Source of the DNA: Pseudomonas sp. MRSN 12121
GTDB lineage: Bacteria; Pseudomonadota; Gammaproteobacteria; Pseudomonadales; Pseudomonadaceae
Direction: 5' to 3'
DNA length: 64,000 nucleotides
Assembly: GCF_000931465.1 (NCBI RefSeq)
Contig: NZ_CP010892.1
Coordinates: 5,417,388 to 5,481,387, forward strand
Shown here: in pieces, positions 27,007 through 34,709 of the stretch
How the letters are laid out: each line of letters begins with the position of its first letter
Position numbering within the stretch: position 1 is the first letter of the stretch
Position numbers and translations under genes: made by a program
The notes under the pieces: model-generated
Seen by the model: only the letters and a program-made list of their open reading frames with translations
Database searches by the model: none
What the model was told of the DNA's origin: nothing

Positions 27007-27083
27007 GAACCTATCGAGTACACTGGCGAGCCTTCCCGCTCGCCTTGCCTACAGCGGGCCACTCACTGCCCACAGGTTCGTTC

Positions 27084-28598
27084 GTGACTCATCCCACCCA
27101 GCCTGGCCCGCTCAAACCGGCTCTTCGCAGCGTGCTGATCGCCCTGATGCTGGCGATCTTCCTCGGCGCCCTGGACCAGACCATCGTCGCCGTCTCCATG
27201 CCCGCCATCTCTGCGCAATTCAAGGACGTCAGCCTGCTGGCCTGGGTGATTTCCGGCTACATGGTGGCCATGACCGTGTCGGTGCCGATCTACGGCAAGC
27301 TCGGCGATCTCTACGGGCGCCGCAAACTGATGCTGTTCGGCATGGGCCTGTTCACCCTCGCGTCGCTGTTCTGCGGCATGGCCCAGAGCATGGAACAACT
27401 GGTGCTGGCGCGGATCTTCCAGGGCATCGGCGCCGGCGGGATGATTTCCGTCAGCCAGGCGATTATCGGCGACATCGTGCCGCCCCGCGAACGCGGGCGC
27501 TACCAGGGCTATTTCAGCAGCATGTACGCGGTGGCCAGCGTCGCCGGCCCGGTGCTCGGCGGCTACATGACCGAGTACCTGTCCTGGCGCTGGGTGTTCC
27601 TGATCAACTTGCCGCTGGGCCTGGGCGCGTGGTTGATCGCCAGGCGCAACCTGCGTGGGCTGCCGATTCCACAGCGCAAGCCGATCATCGATTACCTCGG
27701 CACCCTGTTGATGATCGTCGGCCTCACCGCCCTGCTGCTGGCGATCACCCACTTCGGCCAAGGCCATGCCTGGCGCAGCCCTGAAGTAGCTGGCCTGCTG
27801 GCGTTTGCCGTCATCGCCCTGGCCCTGTTCGCCTGGCATGAACGGCGCACGCCGGAGCCCTTGCTGCCCATGCATCTATTCGCCAACCGCAATGCCCTGC
27901 TGTGCTGGTGCACCGTGTTCTTCACCAGCTTCCAGGCCATCTCGCTGGTGGTGCTGATGCCGCTGCGCTTCCAGAGCGTTACCGGCGCCGGGGCCGACAG
28001 CGCGGCGCTGCACCTGCTGCCCCTGGCCATGGGTCTGCCGATCGGCGCTTACTGCGCCGGGCGCCTGACCTCGGTGACCGGCCGTTACCAACCGATGATC
28101 CTGGGGGGCGCCCTGCTGATGCCGCTGAGCATCCTCGGCATGGCCTTCAGCCCGCCCCAGGCGGTCTTGCAGAGCAGCCTGTTCATGTTGCTCAGCGGCA
28201 TCGCTTCCGGCATGCAGTTCCCGACTTCGCTGGTGGGCAGCCAGAACTCGGTGGCGCAACGGGACATCGGCGTCGCCACCAGTACCACCAACCTGTTCCG
28301 CTCCCTGGGCGGCGCGGTGGGCGTGGCCTTGATGTCGGCGCTGTTGCTGGCGTTGTTGCAGGGCTCCAGTTTCGCCCAGTTGAGCGGCTCGGCCCTGCTC
28401 GGCGAAGGCTCGGGCAACGTGCTGCTCGACGGCCTGAACGCCGCGGCGGGGCCGGCGCAGGAGGCACTGCGGGGCGAATTGCTGCAAACCTTCCAGCACT
28501 TGCTGATGGTCAGTGCGGCGGTGTCGCTGCTGGGGTTGGCGGCAGCGCTGGCGATGCCCAACGTGCTGCTGCGGGGGCGTGAGGAAAAACTCGAATAA
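27084..28598 (+). CDS. DHA2-type MFS drug/aromatic exporter
   Basis: A 504-residue transporter with about 14 hydrophobic segments, the EmrB/QacA size. It has the helix 1 motif LALDQTIVAVSMP in the form LGALDQTIVAVSMPAI, loop 2-3 GKLGDLYGRRKLM, and the antiporter motif C region AGPVLGGYMTEYLSWRWVF. It should export drugs or organic anions using the proton gradient. I chose the GTG at 27084 because the longer open frame runs back into pobA. It lies 77 bases after pobA on the same strand, so induction with 4-hydroxybenzoate degradation is possible. No EmrA-like adaptor gene is present. Confidence 0.87.
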   Translation: MTHPTQPGPLKPALRSVLIALMLAIFLGALDQTIVAVSMPAISAQFKDVSLLAWVISGYMVAMTVSVPIYGKLGDLYGRRKLMLFGMGLFTLASLFCGMAQSMEQLVLARIFQGIGAGGMISVSQAIIGDIVPPRERGRYQGYFSSMYAVASVAGPVLGGYMTEYLSWRWVFLINLPLGLGAWLIARRNLRGLPIPQRKPIIDYLGTLLMIVGLTALLLAITHFGQGHAWRSPEVAGLLAFAVIALALFAWHERRTPEPLLPMHLFANRNALLCWCTVFFTSFQAISLVVLMPLRFQSVTGAGADSAALHLLPLAMGLPIGAYCAGRLTSVTGRYQPMILGGALLMPLSILGMAFSPPQAVLQSSLFMLLSGIASGMQFPTSLVGSQNSVAQRDIGVATSTTNLFRSLGGAVGVALMSALLLALLQGSSFAQLSGSALLGEGSGNVLLDGLNAAAGPAQEALRGELLQTFQHLLMVSAAVSLLGLAAALAMPNVLLRGREEKLE

Positions 28599-28604
28599 CG
28601 CATC

Positions 28605-28628
28605 GCTCCCGCACAACCCTGCGGGAGC
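28605..28628 (+). terminator. hairpin after the MFS gene
   Basis: GCTCCCGCA (28605-28613) pairs with TGCGGGAGC (28620-28628). It lacks a T tract and resembles half of a REP-like element (the GGGAGCGAGCCGGCTCGCG stretch follows). It separates the convergent MFS and Cache genes. Confidence 0.5.
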
Positions 28629-28655
28629 GAGCCGGCTCGCGAGGCTCTCAAGCCC

Positions 28656-29501
28656 TCATGGGCTGTAGTACCCCACCGCCACCAGGAAGTGCCCGACCTT
28701 GCGTAGGTAAGCGTGCTTGTCCTCCACCTTGGCGGTCACCGGGTTCTTCCAGCGGTAGGCGTATTCGCCCTGATCCTGGTGGGCCATCAGCGCCAGGATC
28801 GGCTCGCCCACCGGCTTGCCGTCCGGGTCCCTGACCTTGCCGAAATCGGTGTTGATCAAGCGCAGGTTGGTGCCATGGGCCACGTAGCGCTGGTTCTCCA
28901 GGTCGACCACGAACACATACAGGTCGTCCTGCAGGAAGCCACCCTTGAGTGAGTTGATCGCCGTCAGCGTGCCCTTCTCGTCCTTGGCCAGTTCGCTCGC
29001 CGCCTTGTCCAGCAGGGCCCTGGCCTGCTCGGCGGACGCCCGTGGCAGGTAATAGCCGACCGCGAGGATCCGTTCGCCGATGCGCTGGTAATACACGTGC
29101 TTGCGCTCGACCTTGCCGTCGGCCCAGTTCTGCCAGCGGTATTCGGCTTGCTGGATACCATTGCCCTCGGGAATCTTCAGGGCGTCCTTGAACGCCTTCT
29201 GCAGGTCCGGCCCGAGGACTTCGGACACGTCGCGCCCGATCAGCGCCGACGACGGCCCGCCGCTGGCCAGCATCACGCCCCGGGTATCGACCACGAACAC
29301 ATAACGGTCCTTGTCGACGAACTCGCCCTGGCGGCTGAAGGCCGCGAACGCCTTGTCGCCATGCTCGTGGTAATAGGCCAGGGCCTTTTCCAGCAGGGCC
29401 TTGGCGGCCGTGGCGTCGTCCGCGGCCGGCGCGGCCTGCGCCTGGCTGAAACACAGCATCAGCAACCAGCCCAAGCCAATGCTTCGCAGCAATATCCTCA
29501 T
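28656..29501 (-). CDS. exported protein with two single-Cache domains
   Basis: A 281-residue periplasmic protein. A signal peptide ends near AQA at residue 23. Two similar domains follow: the first has YVFVVDTRGVMLASGG and VYYQRIGERILAVGYY, the second has YVFVVDLENQRYVAHG and AYLRKVGHFLVAVGYY. These are tandem single-Cache units, the ligand-binding fold otherwise found as the outer part of chemoreceptors and kinases. Here no signalling domain is attached, so the protein may be a periplasmic ligand-binding partner. The duplicated layout is visible by eye. Ligand and partner unknown. Confidence 0.82.
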   Translation of the reverse strand: MRILLRSIGLGWLLMLCFSQAQAAPAADDATAAKALLEKALAYYHEHGDKAFAAFSRQGEFVDKDRYVFVVDTRGVMLASGGPSSALIGRDVSEVLGPDLQKAFKDALKIPEGNGIQQAEYRWQNWADGKVERKHVYYQRIGERILAVGYYLPRASAEQARALLDKAASELAKDEKGTLTAINSLKGGFLQDDLYVFVVDLENQRYVAHGTNLRLINTDFGKVRDPDGKPVGEPILALMAHQDQGEYAYRWKNPVTAKVEDKHAYLRKVGHFLVAVGYYSP

Positions 29502-29630
29502 GGCACATCCCCCGTTCTTGTTGGTGTTTCAAGAGCGTAGACGGCTATGCAAGAGGGTCGAGTTCAGGCGCGCCAGGCGGCGGCAGAAACCGCTGGCCTG
29601 CCCGCGCCACGCGCGGGCAGGCCGCGAGGG

Positions 29631-30467
29631 TCAGGGACGGTTGTTGAGCTGCTGTTGCAGGTTCTGGATCTGGCTCTGCAGGGTATTGATGTTGCGCGTG
29701 ACCTGGCCACGGAAGGCGTCGAACTCGGCGGTGTTGGCGCCGCCCTGAGCCGCGGCGGGGCGATTGTCCTGCTGGCTCTTGAGCACGATCAGGTCCTGTT
29801 CCAGGCGCTCGATGGCCGCGCTCGGGTTGCCCTGTTTTTTCAAGGCGGCGATCTCGGCGTTCAGGCTCTTGAACTGGGCATCGACCTTGCTGGTATCGGC
29901 CGGGGCGCTTTTCAGCGCGGCCAGTTCGGCGCCCAAGGTTTTCACCTGCGCCTGCAACTGGGTATTGGCCGCCTGCTGCTCGGTGGCCTGGGCTGTCATC
30001 TGGGCCAGGCGCTTGTCCAGGTCCGTGGCTTGTCCGGCCACGCCCTGTTGCTGCTTGCTCTGGTCCTGCAGGCGGCCTTCGAGCTGCTTGAGCTGCAACT
30101 TCAGGGCCTCGCTGTCGCTGTTGACGCTGGACTGGCTGGCCACCACCTTGCCGGAAATGTCCTGCAGGCGTCCCGCCGCTTCCTCGCTGATACGGGCGAA
30201 GCTTTCCTGGGTCGCGACCAGTTGCTGCTCCATCAGCGAAATCTGCTGGAAGCTCCACCAGGCAAGGCCGATAAAGGCGAAGAACAAGGCGCCGACCAGC
30301 GCCCACAGCGGCCCGGCGTTCGACGCCTTGGCCTTGGCGGCCGGCACGCTGCGCGCATGGACCGAAGTCCGTTCGCGGCCAGTGGCCGTGGTCGGGAAGT
30401 CATCGTCGAGCGTATCGGCCCGCAGGCTCGGAACATCGTCGAAGTCGTCGTTGGCATCGTTACGCAT
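29631..30467 (-). CDS. membrane-anchored coiled-coil protein
   Basis: A 278-residue protein. An acidic N-terminus of about 50 residues is cytosolic (NDANDDFDDVPSLRADTLDD), followed by one transmembrane helix (PLWALVGALFFAFIGLAWW), then about 190 residues of heptad-like Gln/Ala/Leu-rich coiled coil to the end. The topology would be N-in, with the coiled coil in the periplasm. No enzymatic motif. It may be a scaffold or spacer in the envelope. The start at 30467 is the first ATG after GGTTGCCCC; a longer upstream frame has no support. I do not recognise a named family. Confidence 0.75.
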   Translation of the reverse strand: MRNDANDDFDDVPSLRADTLDDDFPTTATGRERTSVHARSVPAAKAKASNAGPLWALVGALFFAFIGLAWWSFQQISLMEQQLVATQESFARISEEAAGRLQDISGKVVASQSSVNSDSEALKLQLKQLEGRLQDQSKQQQGVAGQATDLDKRLAQMTAQATEQQAANTQLQAQVKTLGAELAALKSAPADTSKVDAQFKSLNAEIAALKKQGNPSAAIERLEQDLIVLKSQQDNRPAAAQGGANTAEFDAFRGQVTRNINTLQSQIQNLQQQLNNRP

Positions 30468-30573
30468 GGGGCAACCTTTATGAACCGCGTGATAGCTGAA
30501 ATGCGGCGAGTATAAACCGCGAACCCGCCGCACTCATCGACCCTGAACCCCGGACTCGGTTCAGTGATTGGTT

Positions 30574-31566
30574 TCAGCTTATGTCCTGGGCCTTCCACCA
30601 GCCGCAGAATTCGTCCAGCGCCGTCCACAGGCTGACCTTCGGCTCGTAGTCCAGGTAATGGCGGGCGCGACTGATGTCCAGGGTGAAATTCTTGTTCATC
30701 ACTTGCATGCCCAGGCGCGACAGGGTCGGCTCCGGACGCCCCGGCCAGAGCTTGCAGAAACCTTCGTTGAGCGCCGCCACGCTGTAGGCCAGGCCGAAGG
30801 AACGGTAGCGCCTGACCTGCGGTACCTCCATCTGGCGCATCACATAATTGACCACGTCCCACAACGGCACCGGCGCGCCGTTACTGATGTTGTAGGCCTT
30901 GCCCAGCGCCGACCCGCTGGCCAGCAGGGCACTGAGCAGCGCTTCATTGAGGTTCTGCACGCTGGTGAAGTCGACCTTGTTCAGGCCGTTGCCGACAATC
31001 GCCAGGCGCCCCTTGCGCTGCATCTTCAGCAGCCGCGGGAAAATGCTCATGTCGCCGGCACCGGTAACAAAACGCGGGCGCAGCGCCAGCACCTCCAGGC
31101 CGAACTCCTGGGCGCCGAACACCTTCTGCTCGGCCAGGTATTTGGTGGCGGCATAAGGGTGCTTGAACCGCTTGGGTACCTGCTCCTCGGTCAGCCCCAG
31201 ATGATCGCGGCCATCGAAATAGATCGACGGCGACGACAGGTGCACCAGGCGCCGGACATGACGCTTGAGACAGGCCTCGACCACATTCTCCGTGACCAGC
31301 ACGTTGCCCTGGTGAAAGTCCTGGTAACGCCCCCAGAGCCCCACCGCCCCGGCGCAATGCACCACGGCGTCGACCCCGTGGCACAGGTCGAGCACCAACT
31401 GCGCATCGCTCAAGTCACCCTGGACAAACTCGGCCCCGCGCCGCACCAGATGCTCGACACCTTCGGCCCGACGCCCGTTGACCCGTACTTCCAGGCCTTG
31501 CTCAAGAGCGAAGCGCGCGAAGCGCCCGCCAATGAAACCGCTTGCGCCGGTGACCAGAATTTTCAT
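30574..31566 (-). CDS. NAD-dependent epimerase/dehydratase
   Basis: A 330-residue extended short-chain dehydrogenase. The nucleotide loop is VTGASGFIGGRFARFA, the catalytic motif YAATKYLAEQ gives YxxxK with Ser in HLSSPSIYF, and the later part has VDFTSVQNLNEALLSAL, typical of the 3-beta-hydroxysteroid dehydrogenase/OleD-like branch rather than of sugar epimerases. It probably acts on a hydroxylated lipid or isoprenoid alcohol, but the substrate is not evident. It lies between the coiled-coil protein and argP, as in P. aeruginosa by my memory. Confidence 0.85.
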   Translation of the reverse strand: MKILVTGASGFIGGRFARFALEQGLEVRVNGRRAEGVEHLVRRGAEFVQGDLSDAQLVLDLCHGVDAVVHCAGAVGLWGRYQDFHQGNVLVTENVVEACLKRHVRRLVHLSSPSIYFDGRDHLGLTEEQVPKRFKHPYAATKYLAEQKVFGAQEFGLEVLALRPRFVTGAGDMSIFPRLLKMQRKGRLAIVGNGLNKVDFTSVQNLNEALLSALLASGSALGKAYNISNGAPVPLWDVVNYVMRQMEVPQVRRYRSFGLAYSVAALNEGFCKLWPGRPEPTLSRLGMQVMNKNFTLDISRARHYLDYEPKVSLWTALDEFCGWWKAQDIS

Positions 31567-31628
31567 GACTTGCTCCTAGAAATACTTACCCACTGCCGGC
31601 TCTGCACCGCCCGCTTGATGCTTGACGC

Positions 31629-32528
31629 TCATGCCTGCTGCAACGGCACCAGCCATTGCGCCGAAGAGCGTGCCAGATGCTCGGTGAGCAGGCCCAGCAG
31701 TTGGCCACCATTGCGCCAATGATGCCAGTACAGCGGCACATCGATCGGTTTATCCGGCAAAAGCTCCACCAGCACGCCCCGTTCCAGCTGGTCGCGGACC
31801 TGCAGCTCGGGCACCAGCCCCCAGCCAAGGCCGGCCTCGGTCAGGCGAATGAAGCCCTCGGACGAAGGGCACAGGTGGTGCTCGAAAGCGCCATCCACCC
31901 CCAGCGCCGCCAGATAGCGGTGCTGCAGGAAATCGTCCGGGCCGAACACCAGGGCCGGGGTCCGGGCCAGGCGTCCGGCTTGCACGCCTTGCGGGAAATG
32001 CCGCTCGAGAAATGCCGGGCTGGCCAGGGCCCGGTAGCGCATGGCGCCCAGCAGCACGCTGCGGGCACCGGCCACTGGCCGCTCGCTGGCGCAGACACAG
32101 GCCGCCACTTCCCCGGCCCGCATGCGCTTGAGCCCCACGGTCTGGTCCTCGACGACCAGGTCCAGCAGCACATGTTGCTCGGCACAGAAATCCCCTACTG
32201 CCTCGGCCCACCAGGTCGCCAGGCTGTCGGCGTTGAGGGCGACGCGCAGGCGTTCCGGCAAGCCTTCTTCGTCCAGGGCCGGCACCTGGCTCTGCAGGTC
32301 GCGCTCGAGCAGGCGCACCTGCTGCACATGGTTGAGCAGGCGCCGGCCGATTTCCGTCGGTGCCGGTGGCGTGACCCGCACCAGCACCGGCTGGCCGATC
32401 CGCGCCTCGAGCAACTTGATGCGCTGGGAAATGGCCGATTGCGACAACCCCAGCACCTGCGCCGCGCGCTCGAATCCGGCCTGCTCGATCACCGCGGCCA
32501 GGGCAGACAGCAACTTATAGTCGAACAT
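31629..32528 (-). CDS. argP: LysR regulator ArgP
   Basis: A 299-residue LysR-type protein. It opens MFDYKLLSALAAVIEQAGFE, and the helix-turn-helix reads ERAAQVLGLSQSAISQRIKL, the exact pattern of ArgP/IciA. In other bacteria ArgP senses lysine and arginine and activates the exporter gene argO and lysine genes. Here the exporter lies two genes away on the other strand, which fits. The start at 32528 follows AGGAGAACTG. The divergent gap to the ACT gene is 96 bases and should hold its operator. Confidence 0.92.
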   Translation of the reverse strand: MFDYKLLSALAAVIEQAGFERAAQVLGLSQSAISQRIKLLEARIGQPVLVRVTPPAPTEIGRRLLNHVQQVRLLERDLQSQVPALDEEGLPERLRVALNADSLATWWAEAVGDFCAEQHVLLDLVVEDQTVGLKRMRAGEVAACVCASERPVAGARSVLLGAMRYRALASPAFLERHFPQGVQAGRLARTPALVFGPDDFLQHRYLAALGVDGAFEHHLCPSSEGFIRLTEAGLGWGLVPELQVRDQLERGVLVELLPDKPIDVPLYWHHWRNGGQLLGLLTEHLARSSAQWLVPLQQA

Positions 32529-32624
32529 CAGTTCTCCTAATGAGCGATCAGCAATATTGGTTTTTCTTATACAGGCTGCCACCGGAAAATAGCCAGCATG
32601 CTTTCTCGTCCAAGGACCTTTTTC

Positions 32625-33026
32625 ATGGCTGGCGAAACCTCCCTCGATATCCTGCTGCGCAGCATGAGCCCGCAGCTCAACCCCGGCGATTACGTGTTCT
32701 GCTCCATCGCCGATCACGCGCAGCTCGAAGGCTGCGAAGTGCTCGGCAGCTTTCGCGAACGGGAAGGGCTGACGGTGATCCTCGAACGCCAGCAAGCCGA
32801 ACGGCTGGGGCTGGGGTTCGACTACGTCGCGGCCTGGATCACCCTGAATGTGCACTCGGCCCTGGCAGCGGTCGGCCTGACCGCCGCGTTCGCCGGCGCC
32901 CTGGGCCAGGCCGGCATCAGTTGCAACGTGATCGCCGGCTACTACCACGATCATCTGTTTGTCGGGCGTGCCGATGCCGATCGCGCCATGGACGTGTTGC
33001 GGCAACTGGCGGCGGGCGAGGAGTAG
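32625..33026 (+). CDS. ACT domain protein
   Basis: A 133-residue protein made of a short N-terminal extension (ETSLDILLRSMSPQLNPGDY) and a regulatory ACT-like fold with SALAAVGLTAAFAGALGQAG and NVIAGYYHDHLFV. ACT domains bind amino acids. It lies five bases before the LysE-family exporter and divergent from ArgP, so a role in sensing basic amino acids or modulating export is plausible but inferred. AAGGACC lies before the ATG; an upstream in-frame ATG would add nine residues. Confidence 0.8.
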   Translation: MAGETSLDILLRSMSPQLNPGDYVFCSIADHAQLEGCEVLGSFREREGLTVILERQQAERLGLGFDYVAAWITLNVHSALAAVGLTAAFAGALGQAGISCNVIAGYYHDHLFVGRADADRAMDVLRQLAAGEE

Positions 33027-33031
33027 ACGCT

Positions 33032-33634
33032 ATGTGGCAAAGCTACGTTAACGGGCTGCTGGTCGCGGCCGGGCTGATCATGGCGATCGGCAGCCAGAAT
33101 GCCTTTGTCCTGGCCCAGAGCCTGCGGCGCGAACACCACCTGCCGGTGGCCGTGCTGTGCGTGACCTGCGATGCGTTGCTGGTGGCGGCCGGGGTCTTCG
33201 GCCTGGCCACGGTGCTGGCGCAGAACCCGACGCTGCTGGCGATCGCCCGCTGGGGCGGCGCCGCGTTCCTGATCTGGTACGGCAGCCAGGCCCTGCGGCG
33301 CGCCTGTTCGAAACAGAGCCTGCAGCAAGGCGAGAACCAGACCGTGCGCTCGCTGCGCGCGGTGTTGCTCAGCGCGCTGGCGGTGACCCTGCTCAACCCT
33401 CACGTGTATCTGGACACGGTGCTGCTGATCGGCTCGCTGGGCGCCCAGCAGACCGAGCCCGGCGCCTATGTGGTCGGCGCGGCCAGCGCTTCGTTGCTGT
33501 GGTTCTTCACCCTGGCCCTGGGCGCCGCCTGGCTGGCACCGTGGCTGGCGCGCCCGAGCACCTGGCGCATCCTCGACCTTCTGGTAGCGGTGATGATGTT
33601 CAGCGTGGCGCTGCAGTTGGTGACCGCTGGGTGA
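33032..33634 (+). CDS. LysE/ArgO basic amino acid exporter
   Basis: A 200-residue inner-membrane exporter with about six hydrophobic segments. The N-terminus GLLVAAGLIMAIGSQNAFVL has the LysE family's G-x-Q-N-x-F-V-L signature, and TLLNPHVYLDTVLL carries the conserved N-P-(H/x)-x-x-L-D motif. ArgO exports arginine, LysE lysine and arginine. The pairing with ArgP across the short divergent gap supports arginine/lysine export, relieving build-up from peptide use. GCGAGGAG precedes the ATG. Confidence 0.92.
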   Translation: MWQSYVNGLLVAAGLIMAIGSQNAFVLAQSLRREHHLPVAVLCVTCDALLVAAGVFGLATVLAQNPTLLAIARWGGAAFLIWYGSQALRRACSKQSLQQGENQTVRSLRAVLLSALAVTLLNPHVYLDTVLLIGSLGAQQTEPGAYVVGAASASLLWFFTLALGAAWLAPWLARPSTWRILDLLVAVMMFSVALQLVTAG

Positions 33635-33810
33635 TTTATTCCAAAAGGCTCTGGAACCTCTATCCCACACAGTTGTTGCGTGGTTAAGCCCGACCCCCGG
33701 TGCTATGATCCGAACCCTGCGCCGCAAAGAGTACAAACTCCCCGGCGCTTGTCTGGCCGCCCGTGATCGGCCTTGCGCTCACCGCAACTGACCTGATTAG
33801 GAGAATCATC

Positions 33811-34407
33811 ATGGCTTTCGAATTGCCGCCGCTGCCCTACGCACACGATGCCCTGCAGCCGCACATTTCCAAGGAAACCCTGGAATACCACCACGACAAG
33901 CACCACAACACCTATGTCGTGAACCTGAACAACCTGGTGCCAGGCACCGAGTTCGAAGGCAAGACCCTGGAAGAGATCGTCAAGTCCTCCTCGGGCGGTA
34001 TTTTCAACAACGCCGCTCAGGTCTGGAACCACACTTTCTACTGGAACTGCCTGGCGCCAAACGCCGGCGGCCAGCCAACCGGCGCACTGGCGGAAGCCAT
34101 CAACGCAGCGTTCGGTTCGTTCGACAAGTTCAAGGAAGAATTCACCAAGACTTCCGTCGGCACCTTCGGCTCCGGCTGGGGCTGGCTGGTGAAAAAGGCT
34201 GACGGTTCCCTGGCCCTGGCCAGCACCATCGGCGCCGGCAACCCGCTGACCAGCGGCGACACCCCGCTGCTGACCTGCGACGTCTGGGAACACGCTTACT
34301 ACATCGACTACCGCAACCTGCGTCCAAAGTATGTCGAAGCGTTCTGGAACCTGGTCAACTGGAAATTCGTGGCCGAGCAGTTCGAAGGCAAGACCTTCGT
34401 CGCCTGA
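33811..34407 (+). CDS. sodB: superoxide dismutase [Fe]
   Basis: A 198-residue cytosolic Fe-type superoxide dismutase. Metal ligands are the His in LEYHHDKHHNTYV, the His in VWNHTFYW, and Asp/His in DVWEHAYYIDYRN. AQVWNHTF and FGSGWGWLV favour iron over manganese. It removes superoxide. The ATG at 33811 follows AGGAGAATCATC; a longer upstream frame has no support. It ends before a strong terminator. In Pseudomonas sodB is typically lowered under iron limitation by the PrrF RNAs, which are not in the window. Confidence 0.97.
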   Translation: MAFELPPLPYAHDALQPHISKETLEYHHDKHHNTYVVNLNNLVPGTEFEGKTLEEIVKSSSGGIFNNAAQVWNHTFYWNCLAPNAGGQPTGALAEAINAAFGSFDKFKEEFTKTSVGTFGSGWGWLVKKADGSLALASTIGAGNPLTSGDTPLLTCDVWEHAYYIDYRNLRPKYVEAFWNLVNWKFVAEQFEGKTFVA

Positions 34408-34422
34408 GCCCGTTTGCAGTGA

Positions 34423-34449
34423 AAAAAACCCGGCAATGCCGGGTTTTTT
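34423..34449 (+). terminator. terminator of sodB
   Basis: CCCGGC-AAT-GCCGGG with A residues before and six T residues after; symmetric enough to work in both directions. Confidence 0.9.
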
Positions 34450-34637
34450 CATTCTACAGGCCGAGGTCCGGCTTGCTCCGCCAGCGTGGCGCGTTAACAT
34501 CCTCCCGGCTAAAAACTGTCGCCCAGCCTCAAGTTGCGAGGCCTGGCTACCGACATAGATCCAACGAGCGCGGATATGCCAGGTCCAGGCATTCCGGCCA
34601 AGCCTACAGGTGGAATATCCTGGGCATGATTGTCCCT

Positions 34638-34666
34638 TTGACTGCCACCCCGGGATTGCCAATACT
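34638..34666 (+). promoter_or_regulatory. sigma-70 promoter candidate of bifA
   Basis: TTGACT (34638-34643), 17-base spacer, AATACT (34661-34666). Five of six and four of six matches to the consensus. It lies 44 bases before the bifA ATG. The rest of the 302-base gap shows nothing else I can name. Confidence 0.5.
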
Positions 34667-34709
34667 CATGGCAACTTGACGCTACACGCACGGAACAAGG
34701 AATAACCCT